Part shown: positions 26,637 through 36,164 of the stretch, in pieces
Layout of the letters: the number at the start of each line of letters is the position of its first letter
Numbering within the stretch: position 1 is the stretch's first letter
From: Bacteroidales bacterium
GTDB taxonomy: Bacteria > Bacteroidota > Bacteroidia > Bacteroidales > UBA12077
Assembly: GCA_016342685.1 (NCBI GenBank)
Contig: JAEINU010000009.1
Location: 1 to 64,000 of the forward strand
Direction of reading: 5' to 3'
DNA: 64,000 bases
Notes under the pieces: model-generated
Database searches by the model: none
The model's input: only the letters and a program-made list of their open reading frames with translations
Told to the model about the DNA's origin: nothing
Position numbers and translations under genes: made by a program

Positions 26637-27978
26637 AAAATACTATATTAATATAATTGTTAGAATTCTTCTGATTTTAATTAATTGTTTACTTTTTAGT
26701 TTTGCATTACTTAAGTCGAGCTATTTATATACCATTACATTTCTGGGAATATTAATTATTATTCAATCAATTACATTATTACGATATATCAATCTGTCGA
26801 ATGTATTTTTAACACGCTTTCTTAATTATATTAAAGAAAGTAATACTACAATTGAATTTTCTGAAACACTTAAAGATACCCCCTTCAAAGATTTAGCATA
26901 CTATTTCACTGAAATTAATTCAATTATACAAAATGCTAAAATTGAAAAAGAAAATCAATATCAATTTTTACAATATATTTTTAATCATGTAAACATTGGG
27001 TTGATTGCATTTGATAAAGAGTTTAAAGTTCTGTTAGTTAATGAATCAACCAAAAAATTGTTTAATCTAAAAAGCTTAAATAATATCAATGTACTTAATA
27101 ACTTCAATCCTAAATTTTATAAAACAATATCGAATTTATCTCCGGGCGAACAAAAAATATTGCCAACTAGAATGCATGGTAAAAATTTGCAATTAGCAAT
27201 TAAACTCTCAAACTTCAAGTTGCTTGATCAAGAAATTTTTCTAATCTCGCTGCAAGATATAAAACCTGAACTTGATCAGAAAGAAATTGAATCGTGGCAA
27301 AAGTTAAATCGGGTATTAACTCATGAAATTATGAATTCGGTATCGCCTATTATTGGTTTAACAAACAACGTTTCAAAACTCTGGAAAGATAAAAAGCAAA
27401 TAAAAACAGATAACAAGATAAATTACGATATCATTAAACAAACCGTACAATCAGTAAATATTGTTGAAGAAAGAAGTCAAGGCCTAAATGATTTTGTAAA
27501 AAAATTTAGAAGTGTTACTGCTAATTTTAATCCTGAATTTAAAAATATACTTGCTAGTGAACTATTTGAAGATTTAACACTTTTTATGCACGAAACTTTT
27601 GAAGAAAACAATATAAAATTTACTTACCAAGTTATACCTGAAAATCTTCAATTATTAATAGATAAAAATCTAATTGAACAAGTAATAATAAATCTACTTA
27701 AGAATTCTACCGAAGCTCTTATAGATATGAAGAACAAACTTATTCAAGTTAAGGCATTTATAAATGACAATAATCAAAAGTTAATAGAAATAATTGATAA
27801 TGGTACAGGTATAGAAGAAGATAAAATAGATCTTATTTTTACGCCATTTTATACCACTAAATCAACTGGTTCAGGGATAGGATTAAGTTTATCGAGGAAT
27901 ATTCTTAAACAGCATGGTTATAATATTGATGTAAAATCAAATCCAAATATAGAAACCGTTTTTACTTTATACTTGTAG
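26626..27978 (+). CDS. NtrY-like sensor histidine kinase
   Basis: The 450-residue kinase has two N-terminal membrane helices (about 5-25 and 28-48) with almost no periplasmic loop, a PAS-like region (about 115-215, IFNHVNIGLIAFDKEFKVLLVNE), the H-box LTHEIMNSVSP (His233), an N-box NLLKNSTEAL, and G-boxes DNGTGIEEDK and GSGIGLSLS. I start at the ATG at 26626, which overlaps the regulator gene by 11 bp; a TTG at 26617 is possible. The tiny external loop suggests it senses a membrane or cytoplasmic cue. It is surely the partner of the upstream regulator. Its 3' end overlaps the convergent radical SAM gene by 12 bp. Confidence 0.9.
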   Translation: MVYKKYYINIIVRILLILINCLLFSFALLKSSYLYTITFLGILIIIQSITLLRYINLSNVFLTRFLNYIKESNTTIEFSETLKDTPFKDLAYYFTEINSIIQNAKIEKENQYQFLQYIFNHVNIGLIAFDKEFKVLLVNESTKKLFNLKSLNNINVLNNFNPKFYKTISNLSPGEQKILPTRMHGKNLQLAIKLSNFKLLDQEIFLISLQDIKPELDQKEIESWQKLNRVLTHEIMNSVSPIIGLTNNVSKLWKDKKQIKTDNKINYDIIKQTVQSVNIVEERSQGLNDFVKKFRSVTANFNPEFKNILASELFEDLTLFMHETFEENNIKFTYQVIPENLQLLIDKNLIEQVIINLLKNSTEALIDMKNKLIQVKAFINDNNQKLIEIIDNGTGIEEDKIDLIFTPFYTTKSTGSGIGLSLSRNILKQHGYNIDVKSNPNIETVFTLYL

Positions 27979-29373
27979 TAGATTCTGAACTTTTAACAAA
28001 CTTCTAAACATAGGTTCATTTATATTATTTTTGGTTCGATATTTAATTGTCCTTTGCATTAATTCTTTTGTGGGTCTAGTATCAATAGAGTTAAGAACAT
28101 TATTTCGTTTCCCGATCTCTTGTTCTAAAATTCTGGTTAAGTTCTCTTTTCCCAATTTTGGATCAACATAAAACATAGGTTCTATCACATTTTGAAATTT
28201 TGAAATTACGCTCTCTTTTAAAGCAATTTCAAAAAGTTCGGTTTTTGGAATAATTCGAATACCCTCTGTAATATGTACCATGTCTTCTTCGAATATAAAC
28301 TCATCAATAAAATCAAAAGTTTCCTTAATGGTTTCTTCGGTTTCTTTTGGTGCACCCATCATAAAAAACCACATTGTGGGCATATCGTATTTTCGAATAA
28401 TATAAGCACACTCAATCAGTTTTTCTAAATTAAAATTCTTTCTATATGATTTTAACATACCTGCTGATGCCGAATCGGGAGTGCAATCTATTTGAGCAAA
28501 CCCCGCTTGTTTCATTAATCTAATTAAATCATCGGTAACTTCTCCAGGATTAACTCCCATTGTTCGAAGGTTTACTCTTAAGTTCCGTTTAATAATCTCA
28601 TCGCAAATATTTACAGCATGGTTTAAAGGTGAATTAAATATTGAATCTACAAACTCGAAAACAATATTCGGCATCCTTTTACTCACTTCTTCAATTTCAT
28701 TTACAATATCAGTAACATTTCTAAGTCTATATGTATTTCCTTCAATATTTGGATAGGAGCAATAAATACATTTATGAATACAACCACGTTTTGCCTGAAT
28801 TGGATAAGACCCTCTCTCTGCATAAGGTTTAAAATCTATGAGTTGATCTATATTTGAAGACTTTACCTCCAATTTTCCTTCTTTAAATATTCTTGGTTTT
28901 ATTTCTTTTTGATTTTTTAAAACAAGACCTTCAATACTTTTTGGAATCGAATTAGTATCTAGTTCTTTTAGCAAATCACAAAATATATTTTCTGCTTCAC
29001 CAATAATTCCATAATCGACATTCAAATAATTTAAAATCTCAGCGGGAGCAATACTAAACCCGCTACCACCTATTATAACAGGCCCTTCAAAAGTTACTTT
29101 TATTGGATCGATGATTAATTGTTTAAGCTCTTCGATATACCATTTTGATTTTCGCATCGTAACATTATCAATATTACGTATGCTTACTCCAATATAATCA
29201 GGTTTATAATTCTTAATATCTTTGAGCAAAGAGTTTGTTGAACTAAATGCAAAATCAATTACTTTAACTTGATAAGTGCCTGCTAAAGAATTTGCAACCA
29301 AAGATAATCCAAGCGGTGCAACTGGGTAAGGAAGAACCTCAGTGTTCGAATTTATTAACAAAACCTTTTTCAT
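27967..29373 (-). CDS. B12-binding radical SAM protein
   Basis: The 468-residue protein has a cobalamin-binding-like N-terminal domain (about 1-145, LLINSNTEVLPYPVAPLGLSLVANSL, with GGSGFS and GEAE). A radical SAM domain follows, with cluster Cys198, Cys202 and Cys205 in the CxxxCxxC order (RGCIHKCIYCSYP). It continues with MRTMGVNPGEVTDDLIRLMKQAGF and FFMMGAPKETEETI. Members of this group perform methylations or carbon-skeleton chemistry on lipids, tetrapyrroles or natural products; the substrate here cannot be told. It appears monocistronic, isolated by a terminator upstream (29395-29419). Confidence 0.8.
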   Translation of the reverse strand: MKKVLLINSNTEVLPYPVAPLGLSLVANSLAGTYQVKVIDFAFSSTNSLLKDIKNYKPDYIGVSIRNIDNVTMRKSKWYIEELKQLIIDPIKVTFEGPVIIGGSGFSIAPAEILNYLNVDYGIIGEAENIFCDLLKELDTNSIPKSIEGLVLKNQKEIKPRIFKEGKLEVKSSNIDQLIDFKPYAERGSYPIQAKRGCIHKCIYCSYPNIEGNTYRLRNVTDIVNEIEEVSKRMPNIVFEFVDSIFNSPLNHAVNICDEIIKRNLRVNLRTMGVNPGEVTDDLIRLMKQAGFAQIDCTPDSASAGMLKSYRKNFNLEKLIECAYIIRKYDMPTMWFFMMGAPKETEETIKETFDFIDEFIFEEDMVHITEGIRIIPKTELFEIALKESVISKFQNVIEPMFYVDPKLGKENLTRILEQEIGKRNNVLNSIDTRPTKELMQRTIKYRTKNNINEPMFRSLLKVQNLLQV

Positions 29374-29394
29374 ATTCAGAATTAAAGATAAAAA

Positions 29395-29419
29395 AAAAGC
29401 TCACACAATGTGAGCTTTT
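29395..29419 (-). terminator. Terminator after yqeY (end of dcw operon)
   Basis: AAAAGCTCACA (29395-29405) pairs with TGTGAGCTTTT (29409-29419) around a 3-base loop. On the minus strand the stem runs into eight T. It closes the long minus-strand dcw transcript before the radical SAM gene. Confidence 0.85.
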
Positions 29420-29483
29420 CCTAGCTAATCGATAATTATTTTAACCCGATTTATAAAAAATAACTTATATAAGTTAATGGTAA

Positions 29484-29936
29484 TTACGAATTTAATAATG
29501 CTTTTACTTTATCTGCAATTGCTTTTCCATCAGTCTTTCCAGCTAATTCTTTAGACGCCATGCCCATTACTTTTCCCATATCGGCCATGCTTTGCGCTCC
29601 TACTTTGCTAATAATTGCTTTAACTTTTTCTGTTAGCTCTTCATCGCTCATTTGTTCAGGTAAGTATTTCTCAATAATTCCTGCTTCGGCCAATTCTTTA
29701 TCAGCTAAATCACTCCTATCCTGCTCTTTATAAATTTGCGCTGAATCTTTTCTTTGTTTTACCAGTTTTTGCAGAATTTTCATTTCTGCATCTTCAGAAA
29801 TTTCATGACTGGAACCTTTTTGTGTTTTTTCTAAAAGCAAAGCTGATTTTACAGCTCTAAGAGATTCTAATCGCTCTCTTTCTTTTGCTTTCATTGCTTC
29901 TTTTATATCTTGATTTATTTTTTCTTCTAAACTCAT
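29484..29936 (-). CDS. yqeY: GatB/YqeY-domain protein
   Basis: The 150-residue helical protein matches the YqeY family over its full length: SLEEKINQDIKEAMKAKERERLESLRAVKSALL at the start, LAEAGIIEKYLPEQMSDEEL in the middle, and DMGKVMGMASKELAGKTDGKAI at the end. The domain is related to the tail of the GatB amidotransferase subunit, which binds tRNA, but the role of stand-alone YqeY is unclear. It lies directly after ftsZ, a common Bacteroidetes placement. Confidence 0.9.
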   Translation of the reverse strand: MSLEEKINQDIKEAMKAKERERLESLRAVKSALLLEKTQKGSSHEISEDAEMKILQKLVKQRKDSAQIYKEQDRSDLADKELAEAGIIEKYLPEQMSDEELTEKVKAIISKVGAQSMADMGKVMGMASKELAGKTDGKAIADKVKALLNS

Positions 29937-29979
29937 TATATCAGTTTTTTAGTAAATAATTATGAGTGCAAATTTTATG

Positions 29980-31452
29980 TTAATCTACATTATCGTGCAA
30001 ATATGAATTATTCGGGTTTAAAGTAACACCCTCGTTATCATCCTCTAAAGAATAACGTGAAATATTTGACCCTTGAGTATTTATAGGTTGATCTATCTTC
30101 AAATTCTTTCGTTTATAAGCAGGCTCATTTTCGAATTCATCAATATTCTCTTTAATTTTAGATGAACCCATTCTTCGTTCCTTCATACGCTCGCGCGACT
30201 CGTTCAGCTTTTTTACAATTTCCGATTCTTTTGTTTCAACAACAACTTCAGTTTCCGTTTCCGGCTCTTGTAAAACAACAAACTTATCGTTATCTGGTTT
30301 TCTATCTTTTTTAATATCAAAATCAATGGTTCGTTGCGAGAAATCTAAACAATCGTCATCTTCATTTATTGGCGATTCTTCAAACTTAATAGTAGGTGTC
30401 TTCTTTTTAACCACACTTGCACTATCGGCGAGAGTAATTGTTTTCTTAGTTGTTTTCTTAGCATACAACTCCGGAATACTTGTACTTTCAAATCCAGTTG
30501 CAATTATAGTAATACTAATATTCTCGCCTAAACTTTCATCTACTCCCGTTCCCCAAATAATATTTGGACTTGATCCTACTTCACTATTTACATAATCGGC
30601 TATCTCACCAATTTCATCCATAGTAATCTCCGCAGTTCCCGAAGTAATATTTAGAAGCATATTCTCAGTGCCATTTATATCATTATCATTTAATAATGGT
30701 GATGATAAAGCCTGCTGAACTGCTTTTATTGCACGTTCTTCTCCTTCCGCAGTTCCTGTTCCCATTAAGGCAACTCCACTATTAGAAAGTACTGTTTCAA
30801 CATCGGCAAAATCAACATTTATATATCCTGAAACAGTAATAATTTCAGCAATTCCTTTTGCTGCTGTAGCTAAAATATTATCGGCATATGAAAAAGCTTC
30901 TGAAAACTTCATATTTCCACATACCTCACGTAGCTTTTCGTTATTTATTACAAGTAATGAATCAACATACTTTTCAATTTCGTTTATGCCTTCAACTGCT
31001 TGAGATGTTCTTTTATCACCTTCGAAACGGAAAGGAATAGTAACAATACCAACAGTTAACAAGCCCATTTCTTTAGCTGCTTTAGCTATCATAGGAGCTG
31101 CACCTGTTCCTGTTCCACCACCCATACCTGCTGTGATAAATACCATTTTTGTATTTCCACCAAGAATATCAACAATATCGTCGATACTTTCTATAGCTGC
31201 TTGTCTTCCAATCTCTGGCTTATTCCCAGCACCACGACCTTCGGTTAATGATTCACCTAACTGAACCTTAACAGTAACAGGACTATTTGCTAAGGCCTGT
31301 TCGTCAGTATTACAAACAACAAAATTTACATCTTGAATTCCTTGACGGAACATATGGTTGACTGCATTTCCACCACCGCCACCAACTCCAACAACTTTAA
31401 TTATCGAAGACCGATCTACTGGTAAGTCAAAATTCATTAAATCTTCAGTCAT
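29980..31452 (-). CDS. ftsZ: Cell division protein FtsZ
   Basis: FtsZ is the tubulin-like GTPase that forms the division ring. The core (about 12-330) shows GVGGGGGNAVNHM, the tubulin signature GGGTGTGAAP near 110, and NTDEQALANS. A linker of about 150 residues, longer than in E. coli and rich in Glu, Lys and Asp, follows and ends NPNSYLHDNVD. The usual C-terminal peptide for FtsA/ZipA (LDIPxFLR type) is not obvious; KNLKIDQPINTQ at about 455 may be its equivalent. It is the last division gene of the cluster before yqeY. Confidence 0.95.
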   Translation of the reverse strand: MTEDLMNFDLPVDRSSIIKVVGVGGGGGNAVNHMFRQGIQDVNFVVCNTDEQALANSPVTVKVQLGESLTEGRGAGNKPEIGRQAAIESIDDIVDILGGNTKMVFITAGMGGGTGTGAAPMIAKAAKEMGLLTVGIVTIPFRFEGDKRTSQAVEGINEIEKYVDSLLVINNEKLREVCGNMKFSEAFSYADNILATAAKGIAEIITVSGYINVDFADVETVLSNSGVALMGTGTAEGEERAIKAVQQALSSPLLNDNDINGTENMLLNITSGTAEITMDEIGEIADYVNSEVGSSPNIIWGTGVDESLGENISITIIATGFESTSIPELYAKKTTKKTITLADSASVVKKKTPTIKFEESPINEDDDCLDFSQRTIDFDIKKDRKPDNDKFVVLQEPETETEVVVETKESEIVKKLNESRERMKERRMGSSKIKENIDEFENEPAYKRKNLKIDQPINTQGSNISRYSLEDDNEGVTLNPNNSYLHDNVD

Positions 31453-31512
31453 AATATTTAGTTTTACCGTTACTAAATTTGTTTTATTTTTTTTTCCATG
31501 GATTAACAGAAA

Positions 31513-32832
31513 TTACATTTCTGCATCATCTTCATCAAAGATATCTGTAAATACCTTTTTTAAAGATGTCATAAATCCAGCTTTATCTTTCTTTTCTACT
31601 TTTGTTTCTTCTGCAATTCCATCCTGTTGTAATTCCATTTCCGGTTCTTTCACAACATGCTTTCTTTTATATTTGTCCATATTTTGAAATCCTTCCAAAA
31701 CTAAACCTACACTGGTTGAGTACATTGGATGATTTACATCAGAAATAGCTTCGGTTGACAAATGCTCTGTTGGATAACCAATTCGAACATCCAATCCAGT
31801 CTTAAACTTAACCAATGCAGGAAGATGTTTTAATAATGCACCACCACCGGTTAGTACAATTCCCGCTCCTAATTTTTCAAAATATCCCGAATTTTCAACT
31901 TCATAAATTACAGCATCAAGAATTTCTTCCATTCGCGATTGAATAATATATGCTAAGCTTTTAAATGAAATTTCTTTAGGTTCGCGTCCGCTAATTCCAG
32001 GAATAGAAACTACTTCCTCTTCTTTAGCTAAATCTCCAAGTGCCGATCCATATTGAATTTTTAACAATTCAGCTTGTCGTTGAAGAATTGAACAACCTTC
32101 TTTAATATCTTTAGTTATAACATCCCCTCCAAAAGGAATAACAGCAGTATGTCTAATAATATCATCATAATAAACAGCTACGTCTGTGGTACCACCACCA
32201 ATATCTACTAAAGCTACACCTGCCTCCATTTCATCGGAAGTTAAAACAGCCGCCGCAGAAGCTAATGGTTCCAAAATCAATTGATTTAATTTTAATCCTG
32301 CTTTAGCAATACATTTTCCAATATTCCGTGCCGATGCAATTTGTCCAATTACAATGTGAAAATTAGCCTCAACACGCTTACCCGACATTCCTACGGGATT
32401 TTTTACACCAATTTCATTATCAACAATAAAATTTTGTGGCAAAACATGAATAATTTCTTCTCCAATATCAATTGGAATTTTATACATATCTTGAATTAAA
32501 GCTTCTATATCATCCTTTGTAATTTCATCATCGTAAGAGTCGCGATTTATATATCCACGATTCTTTATACTTTTAATGTGCTGACCGGCTATTCCAACAT
32601 ATACATCCTTGATTTCTTCTCCAATACTAAATTGAACATCTTCCACAGTTTTCTGAATAGAACCAACTGCTTCTTCAATATTCAGAACAACACCGCGTTT
32701 TACTCCCTTCGATGCCGTTTTACTAATACCAAGGATTTCGATCTTGCCGTTCTCTTTTCTCTTACCAACTATAGCAACAATCTTGGTTGTTCCTATGTCT
32801 ATTGCTGCAACAAAATCTTCTTTATGACTCAT
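31513..32832 (-). CDS. ftsA: Cell division protein FtsA
   Basis: FtsA is the actin-like membrane tether of FtsZ. The 439-residue protein has the actin-fold motifs AIDIGTTKIVAIVG (10-23), VDIGGGTTDVAVY near 205, and GIVLTGGGALLKHL near 330. The C-terminus is charged and ends with a short hydrophobic/basic segment (GFMTSLKKVFTDIFDED), which fits the amphipathic membrane-targeting helix. It lies 60 bp upstream of ftsZ and 4 bp after ftsQ. Confidence 0.94.
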   Translation of the reverse strand: MSHKEDFVAAIDIGTTKIVAIVGKRKENGKIEILGISKTASKGVKRGVVLNIEEAVGSIQKTVEDVQFSIGEEIKDVYVGIAGQHIKSIKNRGYINRDSYDDEITKDDIEALIQDMYKIPIDIGEEIIHVLPQNFIVDNEIGVKNPVGMSGKRVEANFHIVIGQIASARNIGKCIAKAGLKLNQLILEPLASAAAVLTSDEMEAGVALVDIGGGTTDVAVYYDDIIRHTAVIPFGGDVITKDIKEGCSILQRQAELLKIQYGSALGDLAKEEEVVSIPGISGREPKEISFKSLAYIIQSRMEEILDAVIYEVENSGYFEKLGAGIVLTGGGALLKHLPALVKFKTGLDVRIGYPTEHLSTEAISDVNHPMYSTSVGLVLEGFQNMDKYKRKHVVKEPEMELQQDGIAEETKVEKKDKAGFMTSLKKVFTDIFDEDDAEM

Positions 32833-32836
32833 TTTA

Positions 32837-33631
32837 TTATCGTTTTGTACAAATTACCTGATTATCAAACTTTAAACTTATTTCTTCGTATTTATTCCAT
32901 CCAACAGCATTTAATCCTTGAAGATAAAATGCTTTTAGATTCCTAAACTTTCTTTTATAATTTTCGATTCCCCCTAAAAAAATTAAGTGGGATCCTACAC
33001 GGGGAATCAATTCAAATTCATATTCATCATTTACATAGATCTGCTCTATTTGAGATCTCCAAAAATCATCTTCGTAAATAAATTTGCAAAGCTCATATAA
33101 ATCGCAAACCAATCGATTTTTTTCCCAATTTTCATTATCAGTTTCGCAATAAATATCCCTTGTTCGATTTAACTCGAAATGCTCAACAATATTTCCATTG
33201 GCAATTAAAACATGCGACGAATATTTACTCGACAATGGCATTATGGTACCTTCCTGATCGATATAATAACTCTGCCCACGCTTATTTATAACTCTTACAA
33301 TTGGATTTCGCTGATCAATTTCGACTCGAATATCGCCCTCCAAAGTTACATACACTTCAGCATTTTTTACCGATGAATATTGATTCAAATCCTGCTCTAT
33401 TTTTTTTGTATTAATTAACGATACAGATGTGCCAATAACATTCATATCTGTTTCGTGCATAAAGTCCTCAATATCACTATTTGTGATGAATCCATTATGT
33501 AAACTATCTAAAATAAAAACCTTAATGTCGTGGCACAGAATTTTACTTCGACGTTCTTTTACAAAACTCATAGCAACTACGATATACGTAACAATAAAGA
33601 CCCAAACGATTATGTTTTTTAGTATTTTCAT
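32837..33631 (-). CDS. ftsQ: Cell division protein FtsQ
   Basis: The 264-residue bitopic protein has a short cytoplasmic start, one membrane helix (about 5-22), then a POTRA-like segment (about 40-110, VFILDSLHNGFITNSDIEDF and VEVTLEGDIRVEIDQRNPIVRVINKRGQSYYID-type strands). A beta domain ends it. FtsQ links the early divisome to the FtsL/FtsI/FtsW complex. Sequence conservation in this family is low; the call rests on layout and on position between murC and ftsA. Confidence 0.85.
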   Translation of the reverse strand: MKILKNIIVWVFIVTYIVVAMSFVKERRSKILCHDIKVFILDSLHNGFITNSDIEDFMHETDMNVIGTSVSLINTKKIEQDLNQYSSVKNAEVYVTLEGDIRVEIDQRNPIVRVINKRGQSYYIDQEGTIMPLSSKYSSHVLIANGNIVEHFELNRTRDIYCETDNENWEKNRLVCDLYELCKFIYEDDFWRSQIEQIYVNDEYEFELIPRVGSHLIFLGGIENYKRKFRNLKAFYLQGLNAVGWNKYEEISLKFDNQVICTKR

Positions 33632-33637
33632 TTAAGC

Positions 33638-35008
33638 TTATGCTAATAATTTTTTAATTGGTTCAACAAGTTCATCAATGTCTCCAGCTCCTAAAGTCAT
33701 TAAAACTTCGGGATTCTTATTTTTTAAAACCTCTAATAGTTCCGATTTTGCACACAATGTTTTATTTTGATTTTTGATTCTCTCAAAAATAATTTCAGAC
33801 GTTATTCCCGGAATAGCTTCTTCTCGTGCTGGATAAATATCTAATAATATAATTTCATCGAGCAAATCGAGACTTTCTGCAAATTCATTTACAAAATCTC
33901 GCGTTCGAGTATATAAATGCGGCTGAAAAATACCCGTTATCTTTTTATCTTTAAACAACTCCTTGGCTGAACTAATCGATGCTTTTAATTCTTCTGGATG
34001 ATGTGCGTAATCATCAATATAAACAAAGTCTTCACGATTAATCTGATAATCGAATCGGCGTTGTATGCCTTTAAATTTTGAAATTGAATTAAAAATTTCA
34101 TCGTTATGCACTCCCGAAAGAGTTGCAATACTAATAGCTGCTATTGCATTCTCAACATTAATCTTGCCAGGCAATCCCAATCTTAGATTATTTATCCTTC
34201 CATTTATTCCAACAAAATCGAAAACATATAAGCCATCTTCGATTCGTATATTCTCAGCTTTAAAATCCGAATCTTGATTTATAGAATAAGTATAAATTTG
34301 TAGATCGTCGCGTTTTGGAATGTCAAAAATCAGTCCTTTTTTAATTACAAGTACTCCTCCAGGGTTGATCTTACCAATGAAATCTTTAAACGTATTTTTT
34401 AAATCATTTTCGTCTGAATAAATATCTAAATGATCTGCATCTACCGCTGATATAATTGCTTTCTGCGGATTTAACTGCAAAAATGATCTGTCAAATTCGT
34501 CAGCTTCAACCACCACATACTTACTATCCTTATCGGCTAAGAAATTTGTGTTGTAATTTTTAGAAATTCCGCCCATAAATGAATTACATCCCATTCGAGA
34601 TTGTTTCATTAAATGAGAGATCATAGTTGTGATAGTTGTTTTACCATGAGTTCCAGCAACAGCTAAACATTCTTTCTCACGTGATAACATTCCCAATACT
34701 TCGGATCGTTTTTTTATTTCGAAATTATTCTTAATAAAATAATTCAACTCTGTATGACTATCTGGAATAGCAGGTGTATATACTACTAATGTATTTTCTT
34801 TGTTTTTAAAATCCTCAGGAATATTCGAAACATTATCTTCAAAATGAATATTAATTCCTTCGTTAATTAAATCGTTTGTTAATGGTTTTGAAACTTTATC
34901 GTAACCAGCCACACTTTTACCATAAGTATTAAAAAAGCGAGCAATCGCACTCATGCCAATGCCGCCAACACCTATAAAATAAACATTATGTATGGTTTTC
35001 AAATCCAT
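33638..35008 (-). CDS. murC: UDP-N-acetylmuramate--L-alanine ligase
   Basis: MurC adds L-Ala to UDP-MurNAc in the cytoplasm, the first step of stem-peptide assembly. The 456-residue protein has the N-terminal nucleotide fold GVGGIGMSAIARFF, the ATP loop AGTHGKTTITTMI near 118, VVVEADEFDRSFL, and the C-terminal ligase domain with DDYAHHPEELKA and FQPHLYTRT. It is in the mur-ligase family with MurD and MurE of the same cluster. It lies 6 bp upstream of ftsQ. Confidence 0.95.
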   Translation of the reverse strand: MDLKTIHNVYFIGVGGIGMSAIARFFNTYGKSVAGYDKVSKPLTNDLINEGINIHFEDNVSNIPEDFKNKENTLVVYTPAIPDSHTELNYFIKNNFEIKKRSEVLGMLSREKECLAVAGTHGKTTITTMISHLMKQSRMGCNSFMGGISKNYNTNFLADKDSKYVVVEADEFDRSFLQLNPQKAIISAVDADHLDIYSDENDLKNTFKDFIGKINPGGVLVIKKGLIFDIPKRDDLQIYTYSINQDSDFKAENIRIEDGLYVFDFVGINGRINNLRLGLPGKINVENAIAAISIATLSGVHNDEIFNSISKFKGIQRRFDYQINREDFVYIDDYAHHPEELKASISSAKELFKDKKITGIFQPHLYTRTRDFVNEFAESLDLLDEIILLDIYPAREEAIPGITSEIIFERIKNQNKTLCAKSELLEVLKNKNPEVLMTLGAGDIDELVEPIKKLLA

Positions 35009-35057
35009 TTTTTCCTTTTTGCAAATATAAATTGCCTATTCTTCGATAAACTCAGAA

Positions 35058-36164
35058 TTACAATTTTAAAACTTCTTCTGCTATAATTTTTGCGGAATCG
35101 CGTAAGGCCATTCCTTTAATATTCTCCGATAAACTTTTTAGCTGTTCTTGATTATTTAATAAACCCAAAGCAGCATCAATTAGTTTTTCTCTTGCTTCGA
35201 TATCTTTTATCATTATTGCGGCATTCTTATTTGACAATGCCATTGCATTTTTTGTTTGATGATCTTCTGCCACATTTGGCGAAGGAATCAAAATTACAGG
35301 CTTACCAACCAAGCAAAGCTCCGATATAGTTCCTGCTCCTGCTCTAGAAATAATAATATCAGCGACTGAATATGCCAAATCCATTCTTGTTATAAAATCG
35401 AGAACTTTTACATTCTCAAATTTTGTTTCAGCGGCAGATTTTTTTGCATCATCGTAATAATATTTTCCTGTTTGCCAAAGTATTTGAAATTCCGAATTTC
35501 CAATTTTAGCAATATCACCAATTATACTTTCATTAATTGTTCTGGCTCCTAAGCTTCCACCGACAACCAGTATTGTTTTTTTATTTTTATCTAAATCAAA
35601 ATGACTAATCGCTTCATCTTTATTTCCTATCTTTTCCAATAAATCCTGTCGCACAGGATTTCCTGTGAGTATTATTTTTTCTTGTGGAAAATATCTTTCC
35701 ATTCCTTCATATGCAACACAAATCTTTTGTGCCTTTTTCGCCAACAGTTTATTAGTTATTCCCGCATAAGAATTCTGCTCTTGTATTAAAGTTGGTATTC
35801 CTTTCTTATTTGCCATTCTAAGAACTGGTCCGCTTGCATATCCTCCAACACCAACAACAACATTAGGCTTAAAATCTTTAATAATTTTTTTTGATTTTCG
35901 TAAACTACTTATCAATTTAAAAATGAAACTTATGTTTTTTACTGTTAATCGACGTTGCAATCCAGCCACTGGTAAACCAATAATCTTGTAACCGGCTGCT
36001 GGAACTTTATCCATTTCAATTTTACCTAATGCACCAACAAACAAAATATTGGTTTCAGGTTCTATCTCTTTTATCGCATTTGCAATAGAAATTGCAGGAA
36101 AAATATGTCCTCCTGTACCTCCACCACTAATTATAATATTTTTATTCTTCTGTTTCACTTTCAA
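35058..36164 (-). CDS. murG: UDP-GlcNAc:lipid I GlcNAc transferase MurG
   Basis: MurG converts lipid I to lipid II on the inner face of the membrane. It has the N-terminal ISGGGTGGHIFPAISIA, GGYASGPVL, QEQNSYAGITNKLL and, in the donor-binding domain, GGSLGARTIN and SRAGAGTISEL. The start codon is uncertain: the frame opens with TTG at 36164 or GTG at 36158, with no ATG. Either lies within the end of ftsW, so the two genes are translationally coupled. Confidence 0.94.
   Translation of the reverse strand: MKVKQKNKNIIISGGGTGGHIFPAISIANAIKEIEPETNILFVGALGKIEMDKVPAAGYKIIGLPVAGLQRRLTVKNISFIFKLISSLRKSKKIIKDFKPNVVVGVGGYASGPVLRMANKKGIPTLIQEQNSYAGITNKLLAKKAQKICVAYEGMERYFPQEKIILTGNPVRQDLLEKIGNKDEAISHFDLDKNKKTILVVGGSLGARTINESIIGDIAKIGNSEFQILWQTGKYYYDDAKKSAAETKFENVKVLDFITRMDLAYSVADIIISRAGAGTISELCLVGKPVILIPSPNVAEDHQTKNAMALSNKNAAIMIKDIEAREKLIDAALGLLNNQEQLKSLSENIKGMALRDSAKIIAEEVLKL

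Noticed and set aside
31358-31687. 109-residue + strand ORF over the ftsZ start and ftsA end
   Set aside because: It is an antisense shadow of the glycine-rich ftsZ N-terminus (reads as a Pro run).
32578-32946. 122-residue + strand ORF across the ftsQ/ftsA junction
   Set aside because: It is antisense to both genes with no recognisable domain; the opposite strand holds two clear division genes.
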